Below, piece by piece: positions 5,881-13,776 of a stretch of DNA of 20,500 bases. The position numbers were made by a program, and so were the translations under genes. Every line of letters begins with the position of its first letter. The stretch's first letter is position 1. The notes beneath the pieces were generated by a model. The model was not told the origin of the DNA and ran no database searches. It saw nothing but the letters and a program-made list of their open reading frames with translations. The DNA comes from a virus, in the IMG/VR virus record IMGVR_UViG_3300028084_000008, positions 1 to 20,500 of that record. One strand, written 5' to 3'.

Positions 5881-7463
5881 AAGATAACTTATTCACAGGT
5901 GATGAGGCGCGCGCAGGTTTAATGAACGGAATAAGAAAAGCAACAGAAGCGGTAGCTGGAACTCTCGGAACGTCGGGAAAAAATAGTCTTCTTCAAGCAT
6001 TTGCGTCGCCTTTTTTCTACCCCACAAATGACGGAATATCTATATTAGGCGCGATAAGATTCGCAGACCCGTTAGAAGAAATGGGAAGAAATATATTGGG
6101 CGAGGCAGTTTCCCGCGCAAATCGTGCTAACGGCGATGGTTCTTCAACAACGTGCGTTCTAACTTCTGCTATTTTAGAAGAAGGCATGAAACATCTTGAT
6201 GAGGCCTCTCCTATGGACATTCAGAAATCTCTTAATGAGTGTATTCCGGTCATCGAGGAATCACTGAAATCACAAAGAAAAGAAGTGGTTGACAAAGATG
6301 GTGTTATTGACTTTAAGTTGCTAGAACAAGTGGCTACAATTTCAAGCGAAGACCCTGCTATCGGTAAGATGATCGCAGAGATTTATTCTAAAATCGGCAA
6401 GGATGGAATCATAAATTGGGAATCATCAAAGGATAATAAGGATTCCTACACTATTGGAACGGGAATCAAGATAGACGGGGCTACCTATGCTTCCCGGTAT
6501 ATGTGCGACGCAGACGGAAATAACTTCACCTATCAAGCTACCATTGAAAATCCATTGGTTCTTCTCGCTTACTCAAAGATAACCGCACAATCGGAGATGG
6601 AAAAGTTGATAGGAGAACTCGTGGAAAAAGGAGTCAAAGACTTAGTTATCTTCTGTAACGAGATGGACGCACCAATTCTCAATAGTTTTATTATGGCTCG
6701 TGCGCCGCAAACGTTGGGTATCAGGTTCTTGGTGATAAAATTACCAACAGTCCTCAATGATTTATGGTGGGAAGATTTAGAGAAGGCATCGGGTGGCAGA
6801 ATCATAAGTCCGGCCTCTGGCATCAGAATGAAAGATGTAGGTATGCAGTTCCTGGGTAAGTTCGGAAAGATCACGGTGAATCGAGATGACACTTTCATTG
6901 ACGGGATAGCGGACCTATCGAATCATTTGATGGCATTGAAAGTGGACGGTTCGGAGGAGTCATTAGCGCGCGTCGCGCGGTTGAACACAAAGACTGCTCG
7001 TTATTACGTGGGAGCTAACTCGGAATCAACCTTAAGGCAGAAACGCGATAAGGTGGAGGATGCTATCAATTCAGCGTGGAGTGCGATGCAAAATGGGATT
7101 CTTCCGGGTGGTGGAATTGCGTTATTGAATGCCGCGAAAGAATTAGATGGAAAATTTATAGGAGATCAAATTCTCATGCAGGCGTTGTGTTCTCCGTGGA
7201 GGCAAATAGTCGAAAATAGTGGATACGAAACATCGAAAGTTCTCAAGATAGGTGGGGAGATGGGTTTCAATTCTAGGTCGGGTAAGGTGGAAAATATGTT
7301 CAATTCCGGAATCGTCGATAGTTTTGACGTTGTAATGGGCGCGGTAAAAAATGCAATCGGTGTTGCTTCTGGTATTTTGACCTGTGGAAGCGTCGTTCTC
7401 CTGCCTCGTAATGAAAACTCGGTCGATGAAGCGATCAAAGCAATAGTACAGAACCCTCAATAA
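5877..7463 (+). CDS. groEL: Phage-encoded GroEL (HSP60, group I chaperonin)
   Basis: The 528-aa protein is a full-length group I chaperonin, an ATP-driven ring that encloses and folds client proteins. ATPase residues fall at E. coli positions: D52 in PTNDGIS, D87 in NGDGSSTT, and D395 in VEDAINSAW (D398 in E. coli), with LPGGG at 409-413. In the apical domain, YASRYM aligns with the YLSPYF substrate- and GroES-binding segment, keeping Tyr, Ser and Tyr. The usual KAPGFGDRR loop is replaced by KLPTVLNDL, and the C-terminal Gly-Gly-Met tail is absent. Divergence throughout is clear, as in phage EL-type chaperonins. It starts in an ATGA overlap. Folding of virion proteins is the likely job. Confidence 0.92.
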   Translation: MKDNLFTGDEARAGLMNGIRKATEAVAGTLGTSGKNSLLQAFASPFFYPTNDGISILGAIRFADPLEEMGRNILGEAVSRANRANGDGSSTTCVLTSAILEEGMKHLDEASPMDIQKSLNECIPVIEESLKSQRKEVVDKDGVIDFKLLEQVATISSEDPAIGKMIAEIYSKIGKDGIINWESSKDNKDSYTIGTGIKIDGATYASRYMCDADGNNFTYQATIENPLVLLAYSKITAQSEMEKLIGELVEKGVKDLVIFCNEMDAPILNSFIMARAPQTLGIRFLVIKLPTVLNDLWWEDLEKASGGRIISPASGIRMKDVGMQFLGKFGKITVNRDDTFIDGIADLSNHLMALKVDGSEESLARVARLNTKTARYYVGANSESTLRQKRDKVEDAINSAWSAMQNGILPGGGIALLNAAKELDGKFIGDQILMQALCSPWRQIVENSGYETSKVLKIGGEMGFNSRSGKVENMFNSGIVDSFDVVMGAVKNAIGVASGILTCGSVVLLPRNENSVDEAIKAIVQNPQ

Positions 7464-7464
7464 A

Positions 7465-7752
7465 ATGAAAGATTTAGCGAAGGAATGGAAAGAATTTAAG
7501 AAATTTCGTATAAAAAAGCGAGAAGAAAATCTTAAATCGGCAGAATATCTTTTGGCACAAGAAGAACTGAGAAAGGCATTTGCATCACAACCTAAGTCGG
7601 TAGATATATCTCCTTATTCGTTTATAGTATGGGAAATGGCTGAAATGATATGGAAAATTGCATTAATGTCGAGAGATATGGCGGAAAGTAGAGGGATACC
7701 ACCCGAAAATGTCGAAGGATTACTTGATTGGCTTTCAAACGATAAAAAATGA
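7465..7752 (+). CDS. Small helical protein of unknown function
   Basis: This 95-aa ORF starts one base after the GroEL homologue's stop. The N-terminal 40 residues are a charged helix (KEWKEFKKFRIKKREENLK), and the rest includes a hydrophobic, Trp-containing segment (YSFIVWEMAEMIWKIALM) and a short GLLDWLSN tail. It is probably all-alpha. No known motif is visible. Its stop overlaps the next gene as ATGA. Confidence 0.6.
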   Translation: MKDLAKEWKEFKKFRIKKREENLKSAEYLLAQEELRKAFASQPKSVDISPYSFIVWEMAEMIWKIALMSRDMAESRGIPPENVEGLLDWLSNDKK

Positions 7753-7922
7753 TTTTCTTCCTAAAACGCTGTGAGAATTGCCACAAATTACGCTTCAAAT
7801 GGACAGTAAAGAAGCAGAAGATTTACGTTCAGCAGATAAAAGAAGTAGTAACGGGACGGCTGGCGACATGTGGGGGTTGCAGGAAAAAGGTCGAGGCGGC
7901 ACTAAGGGAACGGAATATATAA
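7749..7922 (+). CDS. 57-aa double-CxxC zinc-ribbon protein
   Basis: A short ORF starts at the ATGA overlap with the previous gene and ends in TAATG, sharing a base with the next ATG. The product has CENC at residues 8-11 and CGGC at 41-44, separated by 29 residues of basic beta-rich sequence, the layout of a small zinc ribbon. The C-terminus is a charged helix (RKKVEAALRERN). Overlaps on both sides and paired cysteines make this the real gene here rather than the longer frame starting at 7778. Confidence 0.7.
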   Translation: MIFFLKRCENCHKLRFKWTVKKQKIYVQQIKEVVTGRLATCGGCRKKVEAALRERNI

Positions 7923-8155
7923 TGTTTGATCAAAAACCCGAAGAAGCGATAAAAGAAGCAGAGGAAATGGCAGGTAAGAATTATGTGGATATGAAAGATG
8001 AAGAGTTTAACCCAATACATAATCCCGAAGCGATCAGTATAATCAAGCAGAAAGATGGTAATTTCAAGTTATGGGGTCAGCGATTCGGAAAGGTTATCGA
8101 GTTAAGAGCGGGAAAGCCTGAAGATGCACTGGTGGCGTTCTTGACGCACGAGTAA
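7922..8155 (+). CDS. Unknown 77-aa acidic protein
   Basis: The frame is open from ATG 7778, but the TAATG junction at 7920-7924 and the zinc-ribbon gene in another frame argue for a start at 7922. The product is acidic and helical at the N-terminus (QKPEEAIKEAEEMAG), then has a small beta-like region (GNFKLWGQRFGKVIELRAGKPED). It is the last gene before the strong promoter at 8160, so it may end a transcription unit. Function unknown. Confidence 0.6.
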   Translation: MFDQKPEEAIKEAEEMAGKNYVDMKDEEFNPIHNPEAISIIKQKDGNFKLWGQRFGKVIELRAGKPEDALVAFLTHE

Positions 8156-8159
8156 TTGT

Positions 8160-8188
8160 TTGACAAGTCAATGGAATTGCCATATAAT
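8160..8188 (+). promoter_or_regulatory. Perfect consensus sigma70 promoter before packaging genes
   Basis: TTGACA (8160-8165), a 17-bp spacer and TATAAT (8183-8188) match the sigma70 consensus at all twelve positions with ideal spacing. Transcription would start near 8195, giving a leader of under 20 nt before the ATG at 8213. A perfect 8-bp palindrome, TAACGTTA (8198-8205), overlaps the expected start and could be an operator. This is the best promoter in the window and should drive the terminase and head genes. Confidence 0.85.
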
Positions 8189-8212
8189 TGTGTTACATAA
8201 CGTTAAAATAAC

Positions 8213-8479
8213 ATGGCATTTCAAAAAGGCAATACAATGGGGAAGGGTAGACCTAAGGGTTCTTTGAATGTTGAAACGATGACGAAACTAGAACGTCGCG
8301 CTCATTTTGAGAAACGCGCCCAAGAAAAGTTTGATAAATGGATTGATGAATGTAGGGCTGAATATGGCTTAGATCAGTTTCTCGGAAAATCGCCTGATAT
8401 TATCGAGGGAGTTATCAAGACGGAGCCGAGTGAGAGGATTAAAGAATTAGCGAAAAAACTCAAAGAACTCAATGCGTAA
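8213..8479 (+). CDS. Putative small terminase subunit or DNA-binding packaging protein
   Basis: The 88-aa protein opens with FQKGNTMGKGRPKGSLN, a Gly/Lys/Arg segment resembling the AT-hook-like N-terminus of many phage proteins found just before the large terminase. Two charged helices follow (LERRAHFEKRAQEKFDKWIDE and ERIKELAKKLKEL). Small terminase subunits recognise phage DNA and load the large subunit. The assignment rests on position and the N-terminal motif, and the protein is short for the family. Translation starts under 20 nt from the predicted transcription start. Confidence 0.5.
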   Translation: MAFQKGNTMGKGRPKGSLNVETMTKLERRAHFEKRAQEKFDKWIDECRAEYGLDQFLGKSPDIIEGVIKTEPSERIKELAKKLKELNA

Positions 8480-8561
8480 TAGAACAGATATTAAAAACGG
8501 CATGACACTATGCGTTCCATGCCACAAAAAGACTGATAACTATGCCGGTAGAGTTAAATGA
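8472..8561 (+). CDS. 29-aa HNH-like micro-ORF (LCVPCHKKTDNY)
   Basis: This ORF overlaps the previous gene by 8 bases and the terminase start by 20. Its product, including NGMTLCVPCHKKTDNYAG, matches the C-terminal half of HNH endonucleases (the LCxxCHxxT block). The N-terminal half with the first CxxC and catalytic His is absent from all frames upstream. It is either a remnant of an HNH gene, common beside terminases, or a minimal metal-binding peptide. Confidence 0.45.
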   Translation: MRNRTDIKNGMTLCVPCHKKTDNYAGRVK

Positions 8562-10248
8562 GTACACCGATAAGGAGTTGGTTGAGGCGACGGAATTATA
8601 TCCTGCGCTATGGGTGATTCAAAACGAGATTAAAAATGAAGTAGGTTTTCCTATTGAGTTTAAGAAGAGAAAGTTTCTCGTAGACATTTACAACGATTTA
8701 AGCCCACTCCAAGTAATCTTAAAAAGTCCGCAGGTAGGCATGACGGTTTGTAACGCCATTAAAAGTTTCTATGTAGCGAAGAAGTTACATCGCCAAATCA
8801 TATATACTTTGCCTACGATCAGCGATATTCAAGACATGGTAGGCGGTTCGTTTAATCGCATCATCGCTCAGAATCCTATTTTGAGTGCATGGGTGCGCGA
8901 TCACGATACCATTGAACAAAAATCGGTTGGAGATTCAATCATTTTCTATCGCGGCACTTTTACAGCAAAGCAAGCCATGATGATTCCATCGGGCTTGAAC
9001 ATACACGATGAGGTCGATATTTCTAACGCGGAAGTAATAACAGCTTATGAGAACAGGCTACAGGCGCAGGAAGATGGTGGTTGGCGCTGGTATTTCAGTC
9101 ATCCTTCCTTGGCTGGACATGGTGTCGACGTGTACTGGCAGAAGTCGGATAAAAAAGAATGGTTTATAAAATGTAAAAATTGCTATGAAGAACAAATCCT
9201 TAGTTGGCCGGAAAGTATCAATATGGGACGCGAATCGTATTGTTGTAAAAAGTGCGGAACAGATATTGAAGACGATATTCGCATTAATGGATGCTGGCGT
9301 AAAACCGCTATCGGAGATTTCAGTGGTTATCACATATCCCAACTCATGCTCTACAACAAGAGCGCGAAAGACATCATCAAAGCGTTCAACGACCCGCAAA
9401 AAGACAAGCAATACTTCTACAACTACGTCCTAGGGCTTCCGTATATCGGGAGTGAGGATAGAATTGAACCTAAGACCGTATTACAGAACTGTGTCGATGA
9501 AGTGAACGATTACTACGCCAAGGATGACCGAGTCATCATCGGTTGCGATACAGGGCATGGAATACATTACGTTCTAAGAAACAAGCAGGGAGTATTCTTA
9601 TATGGTCACGAAACTGAAATAACGGCGACAAAAGACCCTTACGACAAGATAGCTTCATTCCTTAATACGTTCGAGAAGTCGATCGCCGTGTTTGACCAAG
9701 GAGGCGATTTGATCGGTGTTCGTAAGCTGCAAGCCAAGTATCCCGGACGAGTGTTCCTCTGTTTCTATCGTAAAGATCGCAAGAGCAACGAGTATGTTGA
9801 ATGGGGCGTGGATGACGAGTTCGGCACCGTGAGGGTGGACAGAAACCGTCAGATGACCATTATGGTCGAGCAGATGAGGGATATTGGACGTTATCGGCTT
9901 AATGGTTCAAAGGAGGAATGGGCGGAGTTTGCTTCACACTTTGGGTATCTGTATCGGGAAGAAATTACGACCGACGCGAAACCCGGAAAAGATGATAGGA
10001 GTCTGTTAGGGACAGAGTACATTTGGAAACGTTCGGGGCCTGACCACTTCGCTCATGCTTTGCTCTATAGTGACATCGGTATGCAACACTTCAATCATTC
10101 ACAAGCTAAAATCTTCGGCACGAGAAACGCCATGTCCGGTATCCCGAAAGCGGAGGTGGTAGAAGCCAATGGCATGGTGAGGGCAAGAGGAGTTCCAAGC
10201 GCAGATATGGCGCAAGTAGTCTTGTTAAATTGGGATAGTGCAAAATGA
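8542..10248 (+). CDS. terL: Terminase large subunit, lambda GpA type
   Basis: The 568-aa protein is the ATP-driven motor and nuclease that packages DNA into the prohead. Residues 61-68 (KSPQVGMT) form the deviant Walker A box with the lysine first, as in lambda gpA. IHDEVD (154-159) is the Walker B/DE motif. An inserted zinc knuckle uses C211, C214, C235 and C238. The C-terminal nuclease domain shows GCDTGHG (D336), VFDQGGD (D385) and DHFAHALLYSD near 505, the acidic triad of the RNase H-like fold. Length and order fit GpA-like terminases. The stop overlaps the next start as ATGA. Confidence 0.92.
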   Translation: MPVELNEYTDKELVEATELYPALWVIQNEIKNEVGFPIEFKKRKFLVDIYNDLSPLQVILKSPQVGMTVCNAIKSFYVAKKLHRQIIYTLPTISDIQDMVGGSFNRIIAQNPILSAWVRDHDTIEQKSVGDSIIFYRGTFTAKQAMMIPSGLNIHDEVDISNAEVITAYENRLQAQEDGGWRWYFSHPSLAGHGVDVYWQKSDKKEWFIKCKNCYEEQILSWPESINMGRESYCCKKCGTDIEDDIRINGCWRKTAIGDFSGYHISQLMLYNKSAKDIIKAFNDPQKDKQYFYNYVLGLPYIGSEDRIEPKTVLQNCVDEVNDYYAKDDRVIIGCDTGHGIHYVLRNKQGVFLYGHETEITATKDPYDKIASFLNTFEKSIAVFDQGGDLIGVRKLQAKYPGRVFLCFYRKDRKSNEYVEWGVDDEFGTVRVDRNRQMTIMVEQMRDIGRYRLNGSKEEWAEFASHFGYLYREEITTDAKPGKDDRSLLGTEYIWKRSGPDHFAHALLYSDIGMQHFNHSQAKIFGTRNAMSGIPKAEVVEANGMVRARGVPSADMAQVVLLNWDSAK

Positions 10249-10481
10249 ATCGAGAACAATGGCGTGTTTATAATCGAGAGAAACAGAGAATATATCGCGA
10301 GATAAAGCGAGGTTGCCCAGCGCGGCCATATGTTAAAATAGAAGAGATCATGAAAGCCGCAGGACATTGTGGGTTCTGTGGAATGTTGTTGACCTCAGAA
10401 TATCATCAAAAACATCCCTTGATAGGTTGCCAGAAGTTCATGGGTAGGGGTCTAGGATCGTCGGACTCTCCAAAAGTCTGA
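10245..10481 (+). CDS. Small basic CxxC protein running into tRNA gene
   Basis: The 78-aa product starts in an ATGA overlap with the terminase. It has a strongly basic helical N-terminus (REQWRVYNREKQRIYREIKRG) and a CGFCG motif near residues 42-46, with a histidine-containing stretch after it. The last 13 codons lie inside the tRNA-Trp gene (10442-10509), so the C-terminal sequence MGRGLGSSDSPKV is dictated by tRNA sequence. A small nucleic-acid-binding or HNH-related protein is possible. Confidence 0.6.
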   Translation: MNREQWRVYNREKQRIYREIKRGCPARPYVKIEEIMKAAGHCGFCGMLLTSEYHQKHPLIGCQKFMGRGLGSSDSPKV

Positions 10482-10509
10482 TAGCAAGGTTCGATTCCTT
10501 GTCTACCCG
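10442..10509 (+). tRNA. tRNA-Trp (anticodon CCA), short D-arm
   Basis: The acceptor stem GGGTAGG (10442-10448) pairs with TCTACCC (10502-10508), followed by discriminator G 10509. The anticodon arm is GGACT (10463-10467), loop CTCCAAA with anticodon CCA at 10470-10472, and AGTCT (10475-10479). A five-base variable loop precedes a perfect T-arm, CAAGG-TTCGATT-CCTTG (10485-10501). The D-region is only 14 nt and forms at best GGTC/GATC with a 3-nt loop, and U8 is missing, so the molecule is 68 nt long. CCA is not encoded. The G discriminator suits bacterial tRNA-Trp. Confidence 0.78.
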
Positions 10510-10557
10510 CTATACACGAATATATATATCGTGACATTATGATTTAAAATTATCGTA

Positions 10558-11097
10558 ATGCCACAATCTTTGCCACAATCTTTTCAACAGCAACCTCAGT
10601 TGCCCAGTGGAATTGTTAATCAATCTGGTACGTCTAATCAGCAATTTAAACAAGCATTTAATCCACGACGGAACTCACTAAATAATGCACTAGCAGGGAC
10701 GATTCCTAGCCAATTTGGGAATGTTTGGGGTCAAACACCTCAGCAGGTTCAGAATGAATCGCAAAGATTCAATCAGAAGTTAGGTCAATTGGGAGGCAAA
10801 TTAGCTCCAGGTGTTACGCCTCATTTGAATCCGAATGAAGGATATCCTATGCAAGCTCAACCTACTACACTCGCAGGTCATTTGGCGGGCGTAGCTACAG
10901 TGAATCCTTTGATGCAACAACAGATTCAGCAACAAACCTTAGGGAGATTGGCTCAACCTAATAGTTTCAAACACGGCGGAAAAGTTAATAAAACGGGATA
11001 TGCCCTTGTCCATAAAGGCGAAAAGGTTTTAACGAAAAAACAACAGCAGTCGTTAAAATCTAAAGCGTTGCTAAAAAAATTAACATCGCGTGATTAA
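10558..11097 (+). CDS. Gln-rich protein with GGKV...VHKGEKV tail motif
   Basis: The 179-aa protein is dominated by Gln, Asn and Pro up to about residue 138, with low complexity. It ends with FKHGGKVNKTGYALVHKGEKVL (about 139-160), a motif I have seen in phage structural proteins, followed by a basic tail. It lies directly upstream of the portal gene with a two-base gap. A virion-associated or ejected protein is plausible. The function is not known from sequence. Confidence 0.6.
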   Translation: MPQSLPQSFQQQPQLPSGIVNQSGTSNQQFKQAFNPRRNSLNNALAGTIPSQFGNVWGQTPQQVQNESQRFNQKLGQLGGKLAPGVTPHLNPNEGYPMQAQPTTLAGHLAGVATVNPLMQQQIQQQTLGRLAQPNSFKHGGKVNKTGYALVHKGEKVLTKKQQQSLKSKALLKKLTSRD

Positions 11098-11099
11098 CT

Positions 11100-13109
11100 A
11101 TGCCTGATTTTGATAGTTTTGTCCAAAATCTGGTTGGTGTCGATGACCTTATTTCCAGCGACACGAACAAGATTCGCGTAAAAGGTGATTTCGCTCCAGA
11201 AGGCAAGGTAAGCGAGGAAATTGACGTACTCGAATTACCAATGTCGGATGAGAAACTCTTGAAACTCCGCAACGAGTGGGAGGGTGCTTATGCTCCATAT
11301 GAATCTGCGGTGGCTATACCAACAAGACAGAGAAACCTAAGAAGTTATCTCGGACGAAACGGAATGGGTGAAGTTCCTGGCGAGGAAGAAATCGTCGCGG
11401 CTAATTTACAGTTCGAGTCAGAAGAGACCTTCTTACCTGCGGCTACGTCACAAGACCCCAGCCCTTTCGTATACGGTGCTAATGACCAACAGATCAACGC
11501 TCTCGCCCAGAAAGTTCAGACGATGCTCCAGTTTCACGCTCAACAGCTTCTTCTCCGCAGGAAGATAGCAGTTATGGTGCGCCAGTGGTCAATCAATCAT
11601 CTTGGAGTTCTAAAGCCCGGCTGGAATGAAGACATCAAAGATGTAGCTATCGAGAATAGAAAGATACAGGACTTCATATTTGACCCGAATGGATATGTTG
11701 ATGTTTATGGTGATTTCAGTTCATGGCTCGGAGAGAGGATTTATGTAACCGCAGAGAAGCTCTGCGATCTATTCCCGAAGAAGACGGCGGACATTATCTT
11801 AGAAGTCGACGGTAAGATGGGAACGAAAGTTTGTTACACCGAATGGTGGAACGATGACTATTGTTTCTCAACGTTCAAGCGTATTGTTTTGGACAAGCAT
11901 AAGAACGAGTATTTCAATTACGAGAAGCAGGAAGACCAACAGCCCGACCCTTTGACGGGTCAAGTAAAGCCGGTCAAGCGGAATCATTTTGCTATTCCTA
12001 AGAAGCCTTATATCTTCTTGTCGGTCTTTAGTTTACAGGAGAGACCTCATGATATCACGGGTTTGATAGAACAGAGCATCCCAGATCAAAGGAGACTTAG
12101 TAATCGAGCAGACCAGATAAATAACAACGTCAGCCAAGGAAACAACGGCTTGTTGTTTAGCGAGGACAATTTTAATCAGGAAACAGCTAAACAGGGATAT
12201 GACGCTTTGACCAAGAAAGGTCATGGCGGTGTTTTGGTTCCAAAGTCAGAAAATGGCAATGGCGCGGAAGGTTCAATCATACGATTGGACGCACCAAATT
12301 TTCCACAGGCGGCGTTCGATGAGGTTGAACTCTTGGAGAATCACATTAAGAGTCGGTGGGGTACGCAGGGAATTTCAAGTCAGCCAGCAAGGCCGGACGA
12401 AACGGCACGAGGTATGACATTGAATCAGCAGAGAGACACTTCTCGGATAGGTGGTGGAATCGGAGACGTAATCGAGCAGTCGGTCGCTAAGTCTTGTTTC
12501 GATTGGCTCGTTCAGCTTTATTGCGTGTTCTACGATGAAAGACATTTCGGCGCGGTAATGGGTTCGGGAGAGGCTACGCAGTACGTTGAATTAGAAGCGC
12601 AAGAAATAGATCAGCAGTTGGTCGTGGGTGTAACTGCCAATTCAATGCAACCGAAAGACCAGATTTCGGAAGGCAATCAAGCGATGAGTTTGTACTCAGC
12701 TGGTGCTATTGGCCCGAAGACATTGCTTGAAACCTTGAACTTTGCTAACCCAGATGATGCTTCAGAAGACGGAGTTTTCTGGACATATAGTCAGAAATCG
12801 GACGGCGGTATGAGTTACATAACATTGAACTTCCCCCAACTCGCCCAGAAACTTCAACAGATGCAAGCCCAACAGCAACAGGCGGCGCAACAGCAACAGG
12901 CTCAACAAGTACAGCAGGAGGCACAATCAGGTCAGCAACAGATTCAACAAAAACAAGCACAGGGTCAGGCACAATTACAGCAGGGTGAGGCAAGTCATCG
13001 GCAGAAAATGAGGCAAGAACAGGAAAGCCACGCCCAGAAGCTAGCGTTATCCAAAGAGGTGGCTAGTGCGGCGATGCAAGCTAAGACCGCAGGAACACAA
13101 CCAAAATGA
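11100..13109 (+). CDS. Portal protein (head-tail connector)
   Basis: The 669-aa protein is the right size and place (after terminase, before scaffold and capsid) for the portal, the dodecameric ring through which DNA enters and leaves. Supporting segments include the wing/stem-like region with SRWGTQGISSQ, ETARGMTLNQQRDTSRI and a long helical stem around residues 450-480. The last 110 residues are very rich in Gln and Ala (560-640) and probably form an extended helical barrel or coiled coil, as in P22-like portals. Direct motif support is modest, so the call leans on context. The stop overlaps the next gene as ATGA. Confidence 0.8.
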   Translation: MPDFDSFVQNLVGVDDLISSDTNKIRVKGDFAPEGKVSEEIDVLELPMSDEKLLKLRNEWEGAYAPYESAVAIPTRQRNLRSYLGRNGMGEVPGEEEIVAANLQFESEETFLPAATSQDPSPFVYGANDQQINALAQKVQTMLQFHAQQLLLRRKIAVMVRQWSINHLGVLKPGWNEDIKDVAIENRKIQDFIFDPNGYVDVYGDFSSWLGERIYVTAEKLCDLFPKKTADIILEVDGKMGTKVCYTEWWNDDYCFSTFKRIVLDKHKNEYFNYEKQEDQQPDPLTGQVKPVKRNHFAIPKKPYIFLSVFSLQERPHDITGLIEQSIPDQRRLSNRADQINNNVSQGNNGLLFSEDNFNQETAKQGYDALTKKGHGGVLVPKSENGNGAEGSIIRLDAPNFPQAAFDEVELLENHIKSRWGTQGISSQPARPDETARGMTLNQQRDTSRIGGGIGDVIEQSVAKSCFDWLVQLYCVFYDERHFGAVMGSGEATQYVELEAQEIDQQLVVGVTANSMQPKDQISEGNQAMSLYSAGAIGPKTLLETLNFANPDDASEDGVFWTYSQKSDGGMSYITLNFPQLAQKLQQMQAQQQQAAQQQQAQQVQQEAQSGQQQIQQKQAQGQAQLQQGEASHRQKMRQEQESHAQKLALSKEVASAAMQAKTAGTQPK

Positions 13110-13297
13110 GAAATTTAGAGGAGAAAATACAGCGTGATATGGAGTCAACGGCGATAGACATGGAGGTAGCCAGTATCAAGGTATACGAGAGGTTGATAGA
13201 AACATCGGAAAGTCCTCACGATCGAAGAATCTATGAGGAGATACTACAGGATGAGAAGGATCATGAGCGAAAGGTAAAAGCGATAAGGGGTCGATAA
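13106..13297 (+). CDS. 63-aa helical protein with ferritin-like DExxH motif
   Basis: This ORF starts in the portal's stop codon (ATGA). It encodes two charged helices; the second contains EEILQDEKDHERK, resembling the ExxDExxH metal-binding helix of ferritin-like and rubrerythrin-type proteins, and the first has EVASIKVYERLIE. At 63 residues it is only half of a four-helix bundle, so a dimer would be needed. The motif may instead be chance in a charged helix. It ends RGR with the GGTCGATAA element across its stop. Confidence 0.55.
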   Translation: MRNLEEKIQRDMESTAIDMEVASIKVYERLIETSESPHDRRIYEEILQDEKDHERKVKAIRGR

Positions 13298-13341
13298 TAC
13301 ACGAAAAAGTAAAAACAAACTAATTATTATAAAATATCAGT

Positions 13342-13665
13342 ATGACACATGATGAAAAGATTTCTCAGATGGCGCGATATATGGATAAGCACGGTTCGCG
13401 CACTGAATATGATATGAGAAAGGGCAAATCAGAACATAAGCCTGCGACTATGTCATTTGAGGATTTTCGCAAGAGCGAAAAAAAACCTTCCCCCGCCCGC
13501 TCAAATGCGTTGAAGAAGAAGAAATTAGTAGGTGAGTATAAAGATGCCAAAGACCACCGTTTGGGGAAAATAGGTTCTGATATAAAATCTTTCCGCCGCC
13601 ATTTTGAAAAATCGGGAGAAAGAATTGAAAACGCCCACAAAAGTAAAGAAGTAAAGTTTTACTAA
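13342..13665 (+). CDS. Lysine-rich small protein 1 of head-gene cluster
   Basis: The 107-aa product is very basic (for example KSEKKPSPARSNALKKKK) with a Lys/Arg-rich tail. It is one of a set of short Lys/Glu-rich proteins lying between portal and scaffold that share an ALxK-type motif. No enzyme domain is visible. DNA-binding or internal virion protein roles fit the charge and location but are not shown. A 44-bp AT-rich gap precedes it. Confidence 0.6.
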   Translation: MTHDEKISQMARYMDKHGSRTEYDMRKGKSEHKPATMSFEDFRKSEKKPSPARSNALKKKKLVGEYKDAKDHRLGKIGSDIKSFRRHFEKSGERIENAHKSKEVKFY

Positions 13666-13671
13666 CTAACA

Positions 13672-13776
13672 ATGACCACTCTTTCTAAAATCCTTTCAGG
13701 TATCGTTGGACTCGCGAAGGATACCCTACATCTTAATAAGAATAGAAAGTGTAACGAGTGCAATGAATCCTATTAA
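13672..13776 (+). CDS. 34-aa peptide ending in CNEC
   Basis: A short ORF follows the previous gene by six bases with an ACTAACAATG leader. It encodes an amphipathic N-terminal helix (TLSKILSGIVGLAKDTLHL) and a CNECNESY tail with one CxxC. Size and composition resemble other tiny genes in the window. Function unknown. Confidence 0.45.
   Translation: MTTLSKILSGIVGLAKDTLHLNKNRKCNECNESY

Noticed and set aside
7778-7921. Longer start for the 77-aa acidic protein
   Set aside because: The upstream part overlaps the 57-aa double-CxxC gene, which has ATGA and TAATG junctions with its neighbours and paired cysteines.
10512-10535. Terminator after the tRNA (CACGA...TCGTG)
   Set aside because: The stem is only 5 bp with an AT loop and no T-tract.
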